Positions 45,501 through 54,489 of a stretch of DNA of 64,000 bases are shown piece after piece. This stretch comes from Sipunculus nudus (Eukaryota; Annelida; Sipuncula; Golfingiida; Sipunculidae), in assembly GCA_026874595.1 (NCBI GenBank), contig CM049316.1, forward strand, positions 66,387,176 to 66,451,175. The letters run 5' to 3'. The notes below the pieces were generated by a model that did not search any database, had not been told where the DNA came from, and saw nothing but the letters and a program-made list of their open reading frames with translations. Position numbers and translations under genes: made by a program. How positions within the stretch are numbered: the first letter of the stretch is position 1; each line of letters opens with the position of its first letter.

Positions 45501-46309
45501 TGACATAATTATAAAATAATCAACCTCTGAAGGCCTCCGATCAGCACGGATGAGGTTTAAAACAGAACCGGTGGTTATGGCATCCCCCTCCCCTCCCCCC
45601 CCCCCAAAAAAAAACAAATAAATCTGTAATCCTCAGGGCCGGGAAAATATAAATACCATGTCTGTTTCTCATTTTGTTCTTTTATCAGGCGATTGTCAAG
45701 ATACTCACAGTTGCGTTCATTTTGATTATCCCTCGGAGTCTGAGCTTCTTATACTTGTGTTGTAGCTCCACGTCAACGTGACGGAACCTCTCCGGAGCCT
45801 CCGGAAATTTGCCTTCCTTAAGAGCTCGTACCAGCTCCTGTCGTATGTCTCGCAGTTCCTGTGTGTAAATTTAGATCCAGGTTGAGCTAGGAGTCATTAC
45901 ATCATGTTTTCCATTGATCTATAAACTATTTGTATTACTTTAGTGGTGATATTTACGAATCCATCAGAGTAAACATAACTGTCACACCTATTTTAGTGTT
46001 TATGTCATACATGAATTATTTATATAAAAATTTGAATGTAAACAGATATAAAAAATAGATGTATACTTATACGCAGTGTAAGTGCTAAAGCAAAATAAGA
46101 TGGTCATTTTCTTGGCATTTTCGTGAGGAATTATCATTATAATTATATCCTCACGATTCATAAATCATTTAAAATCTAAACATTTATAACCCGTAAAATA
46201 AGTTTTGTGCAAACAGTAATATCTGATCAAGCCAGGACACTGATATTGGTAAATGCTTATCTAAATCACTTTAGTAGCTACTCACCGATTTTAACATGAA
46301 TTCCGCCAT
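24145..46309 (-). CDS. RNF31: HOIP / RNF31-like RBR E3 ubiquitin ligase (LUBAC catalytic subunit)
   Basis: Twenty-one coding exons with consistent GT/AG sites and phases give 1,551 codons (to exon 21) against about 1,072 in human. Exons: 46286-46309, 45709-45858, 44824-44976, 43348-43553, 42418-42583, 39737-41140, 39152-39292, 38327-38464, 37852-38058, 36072-36311, 34663-34947, 33903-34169, 33244-33456, 32015-32191, 30112-30210, 29348-29452, 28397-28496, 26827-26936, 26308-26421, 25294-25478, 24145-24313. Domains: PUB (about 20-180), a long linker with tyrosine motifs (234-701), four RanBP2-type fingers (702-943), UBA region (944-1127), RING1 (about 1187-1240), IBR (about 1287-1340), RING2 with the catalytic Cys1374 in GGCMH, and LDD (to 1551). 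HOIP forms Met1-linked ubiquitin chains in the cytosol, promoting NF-kB and innate immune signalling, with HOIL-1L and SHARPIN bound through UBA and OTULIN/CYLD partners through PUB. The end of the protein is unresolved. Confidence 0.93.
25294..25478 (-). CDS. RNF31: HOIP exon 20: LDD
   Basis: Sixty-one codons plus 2 nt: [18 protein letters not shown] through [17 protein letters not shown], matching human DEACGKETPAGYAGLC. The donor GTAGGT overlaps an in-frame TAG, so it is needed to avoid a stop. Phase 2. Confidence 0.93.
26035..26101. repeat. AAT microsatellite in HOIP intron
   Basis: Run of AAT triplets at about 26055-26101. Confidence 0.9.
26308..26421 (-). CDS. RNF31: HOIP exon 19: RING2 end and start of LDD
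   Basis: Thirty-eight codons: [38 protein letters not shown], matching human KCPDPNCRVKKSLHGHHPRDCLFYLRDW. HHPRDCLxYLRD is the HOIP-specific insertion in RING2/LDD that guides linear chain formation. Donor GTAGGT. Confidence 0.96.
26827..26936 (-). CDS. RNF31: HOIP exon 18: RING2 with catalytic cysteine
   Basis: [20 protein letters not shown], then [10 protein letters not shown], aligning with human [20 protein letters not shown]. The Cys of GGCMH (residue 1374 here, Cys885 in human) forms the ubiquitin thioester. The residues of the active site are intact, so the ligase is expected to be active. Donor GTTAGT. Confidence 0.96.
26991..27200 (+). mobile_element. tRNA-derived SINE, GGCCTGGACAGTCGAG family
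   Basis: Head GGCCTGGACAGTCGAGTGG with a B-box-like GGGTTCGATCAT, body GTCCAAGATCGGTGGTCTTC and CTCCGGTTTCCCCCAT. Same family as 31424-31640 and, inverted, 30400-30580 and 52595-52735. Located in the intron between HOIP exons 17 and 18. Confidence 0.75.
28397..28496 (-). CDS. RNF31: HOIP exon 17: end of IBR
   Basis: Thirty-three codons plus one nt: [19 protein letters not shown], matching human WEEQHRGRSCEDFQNWKR, with the final His/Cys ligands. Phase 1 donor GTAAGC; the split codon AGA is completed in exon 18. Confidence 0.95.
29348..29452 (-). CDS. RNF31: HOIP exon 16: IBR zinc-binding core
   Basis: Thirty-five codons: [35 protein letters not shown], the IBR Cys pattern (C...C-x2-C...C-x2-C). 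Donor GTGAGT. Confidence 0.95.
30112..30210 (-). CDS. RNF31: HOIP exon 15: RING1-IBR linker helix
   Basis: Thirty-three codons: [20 protein letters not shown] then [10 protein letters not shown], aligning with human LRESLEPDAYALFHKKL...DPKFLWCAQ. It supplies the first IBR zinc ligand. Donor GTGAGT. Confidence 0.95.
30400..30580 (-). mobile_element. tRNA-derived SINE, minus orientation
   Basis: On the minus strand it reads GGTCTGGACAGCCGAGCGGT, CCAGGTTCGATCACAGG (B box), then AAGGTCGGTGGTTCTCTCTG. Lies in the HOIP intron between exons 14 and 15. Confidence 0.78.
31290..31975. repeat. Degenerate GGACTCGG-type simple repeat
   Basis: Irregular repetition of GGACTCGGACT/TGGACTCG-like words before and after the SINE insertion (31290-31370 and 31810-31960). 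Similar words occur at 54190-54240 and 55190-55250. Confidence 0.6.
31424..31640 (+). mobile_element. tRNA-derived SINE with intact B box
   Basis: Best preserved copy: TGGCCTGGACAGTCGAGGGG, GCTGGCGACCGGGTTCGATT, with GGTTCGATTCC matching the pol III B-box consensus and a T-stem CCGGG/CCCGG. Body GGTCCACGGCCGGTGGTTTT and CTCCGGTTTCC. It sits within a GGACTCGG-rich degenerate repeat (about 31290-31975). Confidence 0.82.
32015..32191 (-). CDS. RNF31: HOIP exon 14: RING1
   Basis: Fifty-nine codons: [40 protein letters not shown], matching human MQALTSCECTICPDCF...DMVCPACGRPD. RING1 recruits the ubiquitin-loaded E2. Ends DYFWILNVL at GTAAAA in phase 0. Confidence 0.95.
32820..33120. repeat. Minisatellite in HOIP intron
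   Basis: About six units containing CACTCGGACCACAAGTCCAC or CGGACCATAAG, spaced 50-100 bp, between exons 13 and 14. Confidence 0.8.
33244..33456 (-). CDS. RNF31: HOIP exon 13: pre-RBR helix and first RING1 cysteines
   Basis: Seventy-one codons from [20 protein letters not shown] to [16 protein letters not shown]. The last part holds the first C-x2-C zinc ligands of RING1, aligning with human KECAVCGWALPHNRM. Donor GTAAGT. A TA tract lies just upstream, at about 33505-33540. Confidence 0.93.
33505..33541. repeat. TA microsatellite
   Basis: Continuous TA dinucleotides upstream of HOIP exon 13. Confidence 0.95.
33903..34169 (-). CDS. RNF31: HOIP exon 12: second helical part of the UBA region
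   Basis: Eighty-nine codons: [30 protein letters not shown], a second UBA-like helix set (M-xx-H-GN-xx-A), then an acidic loop and [17 protein letters not shown]. Donor GTAAGG. Phase 0. Confidence 0.9.
34663..34947 (-). CDS. RNF31: HOIP exon 11: UBA domain
   Basis: Ninety-five codons: [20 protein letters not shown], then [13 protein letters not shown], matching the HOIP UBA (GFxPEEVxxAVQxxG...WL). In human HOIP this region binds the UBL domains of HOIL-1L and SHARPIN to build LUBAC. Tail [21 protein letters not shown]. Donor GTACAT. Confidence 0.93.
35390..35432. repeat. Poly-G tract pair
   Basis: Two long G runs separated by AAGTT, in the intron between exons 10 and 11. Length in the assembly may be unreliable. 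Confidence 0.9.
36072..36311 (-). CDS. RNF31: HOIP exon 10: fourth zinc finger
   Basis: Eighty codons, [15 protein letters not shown] onwards, with [19 protein letters not shown], a C-x2-C-x10-C-x2-C NZF-like finger with Thr-Tyr after the second Cys. Ends [10 protein letters not shown] at GTATGG. Confidence 0.9.
36782..37325 (+). repeat. Tandem array, four units of about 142 bp, in HOIP intron
   Basis: Units begin at about 36782, 36927, 37066 and 37209 with ACCGATTRTGCTCTGGCGGCC followed by ATATTGGAATTCCGACAG, and share GTGAATATGAGAAAGA. Copies differ by 10-20 percent by eye. It lies between exons 9 and 10. The short frames across it are repeat artefacts. Confidence 0.87.
37852..38058 (-). 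CDS. RNF31: HOIP exon 9: third zinc finger and helix
   Basis: Sixty-nine codons: [19 protein letters not shown] (C-x2-C-x10-C-x2-C), then an acidic helix region [18 protein letters not shown]. Phase 0, donor GTAAGC. The finger lacks the Thr-Phe dipeptide. Confidence 0.9.
38327..38464 (-). CDS. RNF31: HOIP exon 8: NZF-type zinc finger
   Basis: Forty-six codons: [20 protein letters not shown], a C-x2-C-x10-C-x2-C finger with Thr-Phe after the second Cys and Asn two residues later, the pattern NZFs use to bind ubiquitin. Tail [17 protein letters not shown]. Donor GTATGA. Confidence 0.9.
39152..39292 (-). CDS. RNF31: HOIP exon 7: first RanBP2-type zinc finger
   Basis: Forty-seven codons: [21 protein letters not shown], a C-x2-C-x10-C-x2-C finger with the leading Trp of this class. 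It lacks the Thr-Phe pair of ubiquitin-binding NZFs. The acceptor could be three bases later (AAGAAG), changing only one Lys. Donor GTAGAT. Confidence 0.88.
39737..41140 (-). CDS. RNF31: HOIP exon 6: 468-codon linker rich in tyrosine motifs
   Basis: One large exon (acceptor TTTTCCAG, donor GTAAGC, phase 0 both sides) starts [14 protein letters not shown] and ends SIQIPNAK. It is predicted disordered: many Pro, Ser, Thr, Lys and acidic residues, and [12 protein letters not shown] repeats near the end. Tyrosine motifs in order (protein numbering): YMTM 283, YNPL 330, YQSL 356, YNET 496, YEPL 506, YAGL 521, YTGL 541. A basic block [14 protein letters not shown] sits in the middle. Human HOIP has no comparable long segment here. 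In-frame continuity on both sides shows it is part of the gene rather than a separate ORF. Confidence 0.9.
41188..41712. mobile_element. MITE, 525 bp, with 15-bp TIRs and 10-bp target-site duplication
   Basis: Ends CATTGGCGGCGAAAC and GTTTCGCCGCCTATG are inverted repeats with one mismatch. ACATTACATT flanks both sides (41178-41187 and 41713-41722). Interior has poly-G (41271-41283) and poly-C tracts (41650-41664, 41686-41697) and no coding sequence. Inserted in the HOIP intron just upstream of exon 6, about 50 bp from the acceptor. Confidence 0.85.
42170..42283 (-). CDS. Candidate alternative HOIP exon 5b with duplicated YDVLPSGR
   Basis: A 38-codon phase-0 frame (acceptor TATGTTTAAAG, donor GTGAGC) ends [15 protein letters not shown]. 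It repeats the YDVLPSGR motif of exon 5, with 14 identical nucleotides (TTACCATCGGGGCG). The first half ([18 protein letters not shown]) is hydrophobic and unlike exon 5, so the acceptor is uncertain. It may be an alternative exon or a decaying duplicate. Confidence 0.35.
42418..42583 (-). CDS. RNF31: HOIP exon 5: basic Pro-rich linker with YDVL motif
   Basis: One nt plus 55 codons: [25 protein letters not shown], then [14 protein letters not shown]. It completes the AG|A arginine from exon 4 and ends in phase 0 at GTAGGA. The Lys/Pro-rich run could bind SH3-type domains. The YDVLPSGR end resembles the candidate exon at 42170-42283. Confidence 0.88.
43348..43553 (-). CDS. RNF31: HOIP exon 4: PUB core
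   Basis: Sixty-eight codons plus 2 nt. [28 protein letters not shown] aligns with human GGRQVLRLYGYTEEQPDG-LSFPEG-EEPD, the most diagnostic stretch for HOIP PUB in this gene. Then [15 protein letters not shown] and a polar tail. Phase 2 donor GTAAGT. Confidence 0.95.
43738..43900 (+). repeat. Interspersed repeat R2, copy 1
   Basis: TTTGGGCGTGGTC ... CCGCTACACGTTTCCTTGCC ... CGCCTGGACGCTGTCC ... GAGACCTGACTGG. Related copies at 58273-58421 and 63844-64000. In the HOIP intron between exons 3 and 4. Confidence 0.75.
43901..44823. other. HOIP intron 3, remainder
   Basis: AT-rich; no gene or repeat family recognised. Confidence 0.5.
44824..44976 (-). CDS. RNF31: HOIP exon 3: PUB domain
   Basis: Fifty-one codons: [39 protein letters not shown], ending NPVQ at GTAAAG. 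It supplies the middle of the PUB helical bundle, which in human HOIP binds the PIM peptides of OTULIN and VCP. Confidence 0.92.
45709..45858 (-). CDS. RNF31: HOIP exon 2: N-terminal helices of PUB
   Basis: Fifty codons, [16 protein letters not shown] to [12 protein letters not shown], between an ACACAG acceptor and a GTGAGT donor, phase 0 on both sides. Helical, charged; corresponds to the part entering the PUB fold. Confidence 0.9.
46286..46309 (-). CDS. RNF31: HOIP exon 1 (coding part): start
   Basis: Encodes MAEFMLKS and ends at a GTGAGT donor in phase 0. The context AAGATGG has A at -3 and G at +4, supporting this start. It joins exon 2 without a frame change. Confidence 0.82.
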
Positions 46310-48596
46310 CTTTACAATCGGTTTAATTGTTCATATTCTGATCTCATTAGAATCTTATCTGAAAAATAAAGAAAACATAAATTTTAAATATTTCTATAAT
46401 CAAGTTCTCTCGCTTCGTTGTGAAAAGACCTTGCTTCAGCATGCCGCCCGATATAGTGAACATGACATAGCATGCAGGAGACCTGTCAGAGAAAAGTCTC
46501 CTGGGGATGGAGTGAGCGAACTTACTTATAGGACGATGACGTTTTACGCCATATGTTTAAGCAAGCTGTTCATCCACCTTCTTAAAGAAGACATGCGATT
46601 ACTTGCTTACTCTGTGTATATATTCATAAACACGTGAAAATTCCTTTTAAGGTTGATTTTTATGATGAATCTTTGACACAAGTATGTGTTTGATGTATGA
46701 GCTTGTTTGCCTACAAGCTGTTAGTAAACGCAACAATTTTGATAAACGGAACCAATGTTACCTGAAGTGGTTGGCTGCTTATCACGTATAAAGGTCACTA
46801 GTTGCCAAACGCACTTTGCAAACAGACGGTTCATCTGAAGTGCTGCAAGAAGTCCTTGGGGAATGTGTTTGGGTCTTTATAAATAGGGCCCCATATGATA
46901 TAAACAAGTGGCTATAACAAAACAGCCTGGGTGCAGTGGGATTGGCGTTTTCTGTCCTGGATATTTTTTAAAGATTTAAATGTTCCTTTAAATGCTCCTT
47001 TAAATGTTTTATGTTTGAGACACTTTTCTCCTTTACTTATAGAGAGCGCTTGACAATAATGAAGTTTGCTGGAAATACAGTTTGCCTAAACAATCAGAGA
47101 GCACTCATAAACTACATACCGGATAATAAATTCATTTGGATAACACATATAATCCGCTTTAATAAAACATATTTTTCTAAGTCCATCGCCAGAATTTTCA
47201 TGTATCTCATACACAACACACAGATGAAAGTGAAAACAGAAAAAAATACTCGGTCAGATAATACATGCAGACCCTCACCTTGCTGCCATCTGGGGAGTGA
47301 AGAGTGAATTATAAATTAGATCATTTACCCTGTAAATTCTACGCTCCTTGCACAACGGCTATACACTGAAGTCGTCCCAGATCATCTTTTTTTTTTACCT
47401 CTGCTATGTATGGAAAGGTTCTCGTGGTTACACAACTAGGCTGGGCGCAGAGCAAAGAAATCAGACCAGTGAGAGCGTGGTGTAGCATACTGCATCCAGC
47501 TCCAACTTTTAAACATGTGAAATTCACTCTCTTTGGTCTGCTTCTTGGCCTAGTGTGCCAGAACAAGCGTCATCCGCAACTTCAGCAATTTAAAACCGCT
47601 GCGAGAGGAGCATATCTGATATTAGCCCGCACATTCAGCCTCCATTCAAGAACGAACACCGGGGGGGGGGGGGGGGTTCCATTCTGGTTTGACACAATCC
47701 CAAACGGCAGTCTCATGAAAATTGCAAAACACTTAAAATACACGATGGATAGTAGCTCCCTCATGGACCCCCATGACGTTGCCTAAGAATATTGGCCATC
47801 CTAAGCCTCCCCAGCATGCCTTGCCAGGCTGTAAACAAGAGCCGATTGAGGTAACAATTATCAGGATTTCTTGAGAGTAAATGCCAGTATTTTCATACAA
47901 ACTGAACATTAAGTTACAATTATATCTCAACTGATTCAACTCAACTGTATCATGCGTAACATGTAGGGTTTTTTCCCCATGTCCTTATGCGGAACACCGA
48001 ATAATGGTATGAACCACTTTGGTCAGATCTGACCAAGGTTTCGAGGGCAAACTCTTAAATAAGAATTACAGGCCTGTAGACAATGTAATATCTAAAATCT
48101 GGATTCCATATATGGATCATCTTCAAGGAGTACATACACAATGATCAGTCATAACTTGGGTAAAAATTCCAAGTGACATTTTGCTGTTATTTTTAGTTAC
48201 CGCTCTGGACAGACATTCACACAGACAAACATGAAGACTCCATTGCAATACCACTAAACTTCCCATAATGGGCGAGGGCAATTTATGAGTTGTCTGATCA
48301 AATCCAAAAGGCGCGTCCCGGAGTCCTTTAAATGATCATGAAAAAGGTTACGGAAACAATAAAATAAGAGTAACAAATTGATTGGCTAACTGCGGTTTGC
48401 TGTGAGTCATCATCTCACTTAAATATAGAAAACCAAATGAATATTTGGTATAAGCTCAGCTTATATAAATGGTGTTGCTTCCTTATCGGAAATACGATTT
48501 ATCAGATTAGGATCATTTGATATTGACTATGTGGATGTTCTTAACAGTTAGGGATATACAGATATATACGGGGAACACAACAGCATTATATATGCA
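46310..48596. other. Upstream region of HOIP
   Basis: Contains the presumed 5' UTR and promoter of HOIP (minus strand, immediately above 46309). No TATA box or other clear element was identified. A poly-G tract at 47660-47676. No gene recognised in the remaining sequence. Confidence 0.45.
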
Positions 48597-48787
48597 GTAG
48601 CGGATCAAGGGGACCCCCCCCCTTTTTTTTCATCAGAAACTATGTTTTTTTCAGGGCTTCAGACACAATTTTGCCGCCTGGACCCCCCCCCCTTTTCAGA
48701 CCTGAGTACCTTTTCTTAGGGTTTTCATTTGTCCTCCTAGTTTGGCCCCCCCCCCCTCTTTTCCTAAATCCTGGATCCGCCCCTAAT
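48597..48787 (+). mobile_element. MITE-like repeat R1, copy 2
   Basis: AGTAGCGGATCAAGGGG ... CCGCCTGGACCCCCC ... TTAGGGTTTTCATTTGTCC ... CCTAAATCCTGGATCCGCCC. Terminal words GCGGATC/CCTGGATCCGC form short inverted ends. Confidence 0.78.
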
Positions 48788-49499
48788 ATGTGGGAAAATA
48801 ACGGAAGCGTTCTGTCGTATCCTGCACCAATCTGTGACTTGATCTGTTTATGTGGGTATATGACAGTGAGACGTTTCTTATTAATCTATATTATCTTACA
48901 AAACCACCATCTTTCAACATCAGGCAAAATCAAAAGGGATTAAACAGATATCTGCATTTTATAGAATACAAGTTTCCGCCATTCCGCCAGGTCCCTATTG
49001 CAGAATGCTCTCCAACCCTTGTTTGCATCCACTTATTCGGTCCACTATTCCTAGGTTCACTCGTGCATGAGTGGCCATACATTTGTGATTATTCCTTGAG
49101 GACAAATCCATTCAGCATTACGCGAGACATTATGTTAAAATCTTACATTCACTTGCATACATGAATGGAGATGAGCGCATACCCTCATGGCGACGGCAGT
49201 AAAAGAACGTTGACAATATGGGAAATCCATTTGGATCATATTTTATCTGGTGCACGAACAGAGACTATGATAAGAAACTACAAATATCATGTTTTACTTG
49301 TCTTGAAAAACCAGTGGCCATTGGTTCATGACGTTCAGATAAATTTGATTGGGTGCACATTTCTTTTATTAATGGTTTATATCGTATGTAAGTAAAGCAT
49401 ATCGCAAATGTTACTAGGTTATAAAACGGAGGGAAAATAAAATTTTGTATATTTTTTGGTATTTCAACATGTATTATAAGAACTTAGAAACCTATTTTC

Positions 49500-49990
49500 A
49501 GGATTAAAAGGAATCTTGCCAAGGAGCCCAAGGATTTTACAAAAGAGGGTTCCAAAGAAAATGGATAAAATTTGTAACCTGTCTGTCTGGTTGCTTAAAA
49601 TCACATTTCCGGTCTGTAGCTCGCAAAATATATGTCACCATGACCTAATTTCAGGTTTCCAAGGAGATTTGCCTAGAACCTCTCTGAATATTGCATAGTA
49701 GATACTAGGCCTAATAGATACAATTTGTGCGATGTCTGACTGTCTGTGTGCTCTTTTTCCTATAGGTCGCAGAATATAGGTCACCTAATTTCATATTTCC
49801 ACGGAAATTTGCCTAAAACCTCCATGAATGTTACGTCAGAAGATTCTAGGCCAAATTTGCACCCTGTCTGACTATGTGGGTGGTCATATGACATCTTTTT
49901 CCTATATTTCGCAAAGTATGTTCCACGGTGACCTTATTTCAGGTTCCCAAGGACATTTTCCGATGACCTCTTAGAATCTTACGTTAGAAT
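49500..49990 (+). repeat. Degenerate tandem repeat, three units of about 140-150 bp
   Basis: Units share ACCTAATTTCAGGTTTCCAA followed by GGARATTTGCCTARAACCTC and TTAGAAGATTCTAGGCCTAA (near 49645, 49781 and 49930). Similar words in the opposite orientation occur at 54490-55020. Confidence 0.75.
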
Positions 49991-50099
49991 ATTATAGGCC
50001 TAACGATGACGAGTTGTGCCTTGTTAACGGCCGGCCGGCTGAACGACGGACAAAGGGTGATCAATATAGATCAGATGACTTACTAAGCTTAGCTGAAAA

Positions 50100-52590
50100 C
50101 AAGGTTTAGACCATTATAGGCTGCACTATATAGGTCATTATAAGTGGCGCCACCTGCAGATTAAAATCACATCAGATTCACATAATCAGTTTGTTGAGAA
50201 AATTAGTGCTGAAGACTGCAGCCTTTGTAGAGATATTTAGTATCAAACATAGCATCATGTAGGCAAATACATCAAATTGTAAAACTTTGACCACATTTAA
50301 AATTCCGAAGACATGTATTTTTTAGAATCAATTGACTGAATCCATAGTCATTTCATTCCCCAATCAGAATATTTACAGATCACGCATATCTCAGGCATGG
50401 CCATGGAGGAGTGGCATGACTAAAGAACGAGTGCTACCACCGTCAATAATAGCATAGATTTTCCGTGGTAAAATTATCTACGGGTATTTAATTTCAGTTT
50501 AAAGATTTCAAATAACTTGAAGCAAAAAGCTCTCTGTAGGAACTATAGAAAATGTTGTAAAGATTCAACCAACGAAAGCTGATCCATATAGTACCTGTAA
50601 GATTTTTTTTCTGAAATGGGAAATATATATGAAAAGTGTAAGGTTTTTTTTCGCCATAAGTGGCGAGACCATCCTAGGGACGAGGTTGCCATGTTGTGAG
50701 AATGTAAGGGGCGCATTTGCCAAGTAGGCACGAGCGAGTTGGCCTAGAGACTAGGAACACTTAAACCGATATCGTTGGTTGTGAGACGGACGCCGTAAAA
50801 CAGTCTGAAAAACACTAGAAGGATTGTGACCCCGCCAAATTAGCACCAGCATGGCGGCTGGATAACCAAAGCATGTAACTATTGCTTGACTAGGGGCTGT
50901 AGAGATGGTTAGCAGTGACTTAGCACTCTCCAACAAGGACATATGAACGGGAACCGGGTTAGATTATATTTGGATAAGAATTTGTACTTCTTTTGATAAT
51001 AACTTTTATATAACCAAATTGATTGACTAACTTCTTTTTGTCTGATCGCTAATCGTTGTCTGAGAGATCGTTGTCGTCACGAATCCCCCCGCCCCTTAAT
51101 TAATTCGGGACAATGGACCCGTGTAGTAGCAGGCCAAATTAACCGCCCCGGTCGGCTACACGTATACAGTACGGTGACTTTCAGTCATAAACGACTGTGT
51201 ACTTTTGGATATACTAACTACCGCCTCATTGTCCTGCATACCAGTTTAATGACTCCAGCCATGTTTTTGATATGATACGTTTTGTAACTTTCTTTCATCT
51301 TATTGTGTTAGTTTACTTTCATGATATTACAAATGGTATCAGGACAGATATCCACTCCATGACAATGACAATTGTCTTCTAAACGTGATGTTGATTCAGA
51401 CAGCTCAGCGAATTCACTCAACAACGATCTGGTCACAATTTATACCTGGTCTCAGAGGTGGCAGGTGGTCTTTAATCCATAGAAAAGTTTGTCAATGACC
51501 TTTTCTTACAAACCACAACACCAGCCGTCAAAACAGGTGTTTCTGGATTCGGTGCACAAGAGGTTTCAGTCTTATTTTTAAAGAGTACAAATAAACCATA
51601 TGTGTGTGTATGTGTGTGTGTATGTATGTATGTCTGTAAATATGTAATTATGTATGTATATACATGTGTGTGTGTTGTCTCAAGTTTGCATATTACAACA
51701 AATGCTTAAGTTATATGCTTATAAGGTGTTTATGGGAACTAATTTTTGAGTGTTTTCAGGCTATATTCATGACCTTATGTTCAGAATGATGTATGTCATG
51801 TGTGTGATGTACATAACGTTGTTTCCATATACATCTTTGATAAAATTATATGTCAGCATATATATGTATTTAATGAAAAGTACACACATTAGCAAGCTGT
51901 GTTGCTTGTACGGTTCATTTGAAATAAATATGATTAAAAATCAACAATAAATAAAAGAAGAATTACAATGTGCTAAAATCGAAAGAAATACGTTAAATAT
52001 CGTTAGCGCCGTCACAACCTTGAATGATACCATGTATGAATACAATACATGTATATGCCAACTGAGAAAAGCTGTTGAAAAACAATTGATATATAACAGA
52101 CCACCTCTGTTCATTGTTGAGCTGGGAGTAAGTTTCGAATAAGTAATAAGGTTCATTCATGCTGAGCATTGGGATCAGGGTCCGAGATTAGCTACCCAAT
52201 GGAGCCAAAGAAGAGTAGTACTTCAGCCTTTATATTTGAATCTCTCACACTTTAAACAGCAAAAAGAACACAGCACTTTAGGAACGTATTTACTAGTTAA
52301 CGAAGAAGAGAAGACACTTTGACGACACTGGGTAGTTTGTTTTTTGGTTTCCGTGATTTATCATAATATTACGAATGATATATCCTTTGCTACAGTACAG
52401 AACCAGTGGGTCTTTATTCCTTAAACAAAGGGACGTATTTTTTTCAAATACTAAATGTTGACAGAAATATAAATGTGAATTATGCATATGGTTTACATTA
52501 ACAAATAGAGAAAAGCTTTAAACTTTATATATTTTACATGCATGGATTGCACAAACATTCATAAAAATCAATCCAGGCACTCTCCATGGC
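50100..52590. other. Intergenic stretch
   Basis: No gene recognised. Contains a TG/TATG microsatellite at 51600-51680. Confidence 0.45.
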
Positions 52591-52594
52591 TCAG

Positions 52595-52735
52595 GAGGTG
52601 GCGTTCAGTACTGTCCGGAGGTGGGGGAAACCGGAGAATCCGGAGAAACCACCGACCTTGGACGGGCCGCAACAGCCCAATCTCATACAGAAACGCCGGA
52701 GATCAAACCCGGAGCGTCTTACCCTTCCACTTTAT
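52595..52735 (-). mobile_element. Partial tRNA-derived SINE, minus orientation
   Basis: Minus strand shows CCGGGTTTGATCTCCGGCG (B-box-like) then GTCCAAGGTCGGTGGTTTCT and CTCCGGTTTCCCCCACC. The tRNA head is missing beyond about 52735. Confidence 0.65.
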
Positions 52736-52928
52736 ATATACAACGTATATTGAATTGTATGACAGAAATGAACATTTGTACCATCGGTGTAATTCTCAAA
52801 GAGCTAAAATGAGATGGAAGTGGAAAATATGATTTCCCTGCCATCCATGCCCTGCACTGTGTACGTATAAAATTAAAACACACCTTTCGGGAATAACTGA
52901 GAAAAATCGGTAGATATAAAAAATAAAA

Positions 52929-52968
52929 TGGCGACATCCGACGCCGCTTCATGGCAATATTTCAAACG
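52929..52968 (+). CDS. Candidate first coding exon
   Basis: ATGGCGACATCC with A at -3 begins MATSDAASWQYFK, followed by the donor C|GTAAGT. No following exon was recognised downstream in the window. W-xx-F spacing recalls the start of BED-type fingers but that is only a hint. Confidence 0.22.
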
Positions 52969-52999
52969 TAAGTTGAAAGAATGTTTCGAATGTTTGTAA

Positions 53000-54060
53000 G
53001 TTTCACTGATATTGAACATGTCCTGTAATTGAAATTTGGTATAAACAGCACCCTGTTTGGCACGAGTTATTACAAGATTACAAAAAAGAGTGCTACCTTT
53101 GTCTTGACAGGGTATGTTTGTACAAAGATTGTTTCGTAATCTGTTCCAAAGTACTAGATCCCTCTGCTAGAGTTCAGCACCAGTTTGACTCTCAATTAAA
53201 TGACAAACAGATGTACTGAAACACAATATAAATACCACTCCTCTACCCCACCAGCTTCGACATCATATCCAAAATCAACAAATTTAGGTAACAGTCAAAT
53301 ATGTCTCTTTACGACCACTATATCCCATAAAACAATGAAATACATCAATTAATTCATTTCATATATGTAATTCGAAGACAGGCAATAGAAAAGAGAACAG
53401 AAGGAAGGAAAGATAAACACGGATGAAAACGTAACCTCCATTCACTTTTTTAGCGACAATGATAAAACTATGAAAGTACAACGCTGCGTTATTTTAATTT
53501 ATATCGTGCAACGTGTACTGTACATGCCTTACCTACAAATAAAGGGAAATGACTGATTTACAACGGTTATATCGTATAATAGCTAGATAACGTTTAAAAC
53601 AACAGATGTGGGAAGCAATGCAGGCGTTTATTTACAGAGATTCTCAGCAGGAATATACAGGTAATTATTTATTGTAATACTTATGGTTTTACAGGTTTAT
53701 TATAACTCCTGCTTACATTAAAGTTCCCCGCAAGTGGTATTACAATTCCGGATGGTGTCGACCTTCTTCCAAATTAAAGACAAAAATTAATAAAATGCAC
53801 ATTGATTTTATAATTCCCGTTGTTAGGATAACAATCAAAGGTTCCTGTGCAAGTAGAATTCGAAAACGTCAGAACGCGATATAGGTACAGAAGTATCAAA
53901 TGCACTCGAAATGGATTTACTGTAAGCCTACAGTTGCTCAGTGACACTAAAACGTATAATTTAAGAAAAAACAGTGTTCATAAATTGACAAAGTAAAAAT
54001 TTCAGCAATATACTTTTTTTTACATCCGCCTCAACCTTAACTTAAGGGTTTCATACAGAT
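53000..54060. other. Intergenic stretch
   Basis: No gene or repeat family recognised. Confidence 0.45.
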
Positions 54061-54063
54061 TTT

Positions 54064-54192
54064 GTTCGACCGAGCCCCCCCCCCCCCCCCTTTCCGGAAC
54101 CTGGGGACCTTTTTTAGGGTTTTCATTGATCCTCCAGGGTTGGACACACACCCCCCTTTTTTTCCCCCTAAATCCTGGATCCGCCACTGGGA
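54064..54192 (+). mobile_element. MITE-like repeat R1, copy 3 (5' truncated)
   Basis: Poly-C, CCGGAACCTGGGGACC, TTAGGGTTTTCATTGATCC, CCTAAATCCTGGATCCGCCA. The right end GGATCCGCCACT matches the inverted start of other copies. Confidence 0.78.
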
Positions 54193-54489
54193 CTCGATGG
54201 TCCCGAGCTCGGATTCTAGTGGGACTCAGGGGTTAGGCTCGACATATCAGGCCAAAATCTGACATACGTTCAAATTTGATTATAAAATTAAAATTTTTCT
54301 AAAAAACTAACATGTGGGCAATTCTTATATATAGTGTCTTAAAGGAAAAATGTCAGTGATAACAGTTTTACATATAGTTTTTTTTATATACGTGTCTACA
54401 AAAAGTAAGATTGTGGTCATTTTTTATTTGAGTGTGACATCGAATTCTCATGAGTAGGATTTTAATTTTGAAACAGATATGAAATATCT

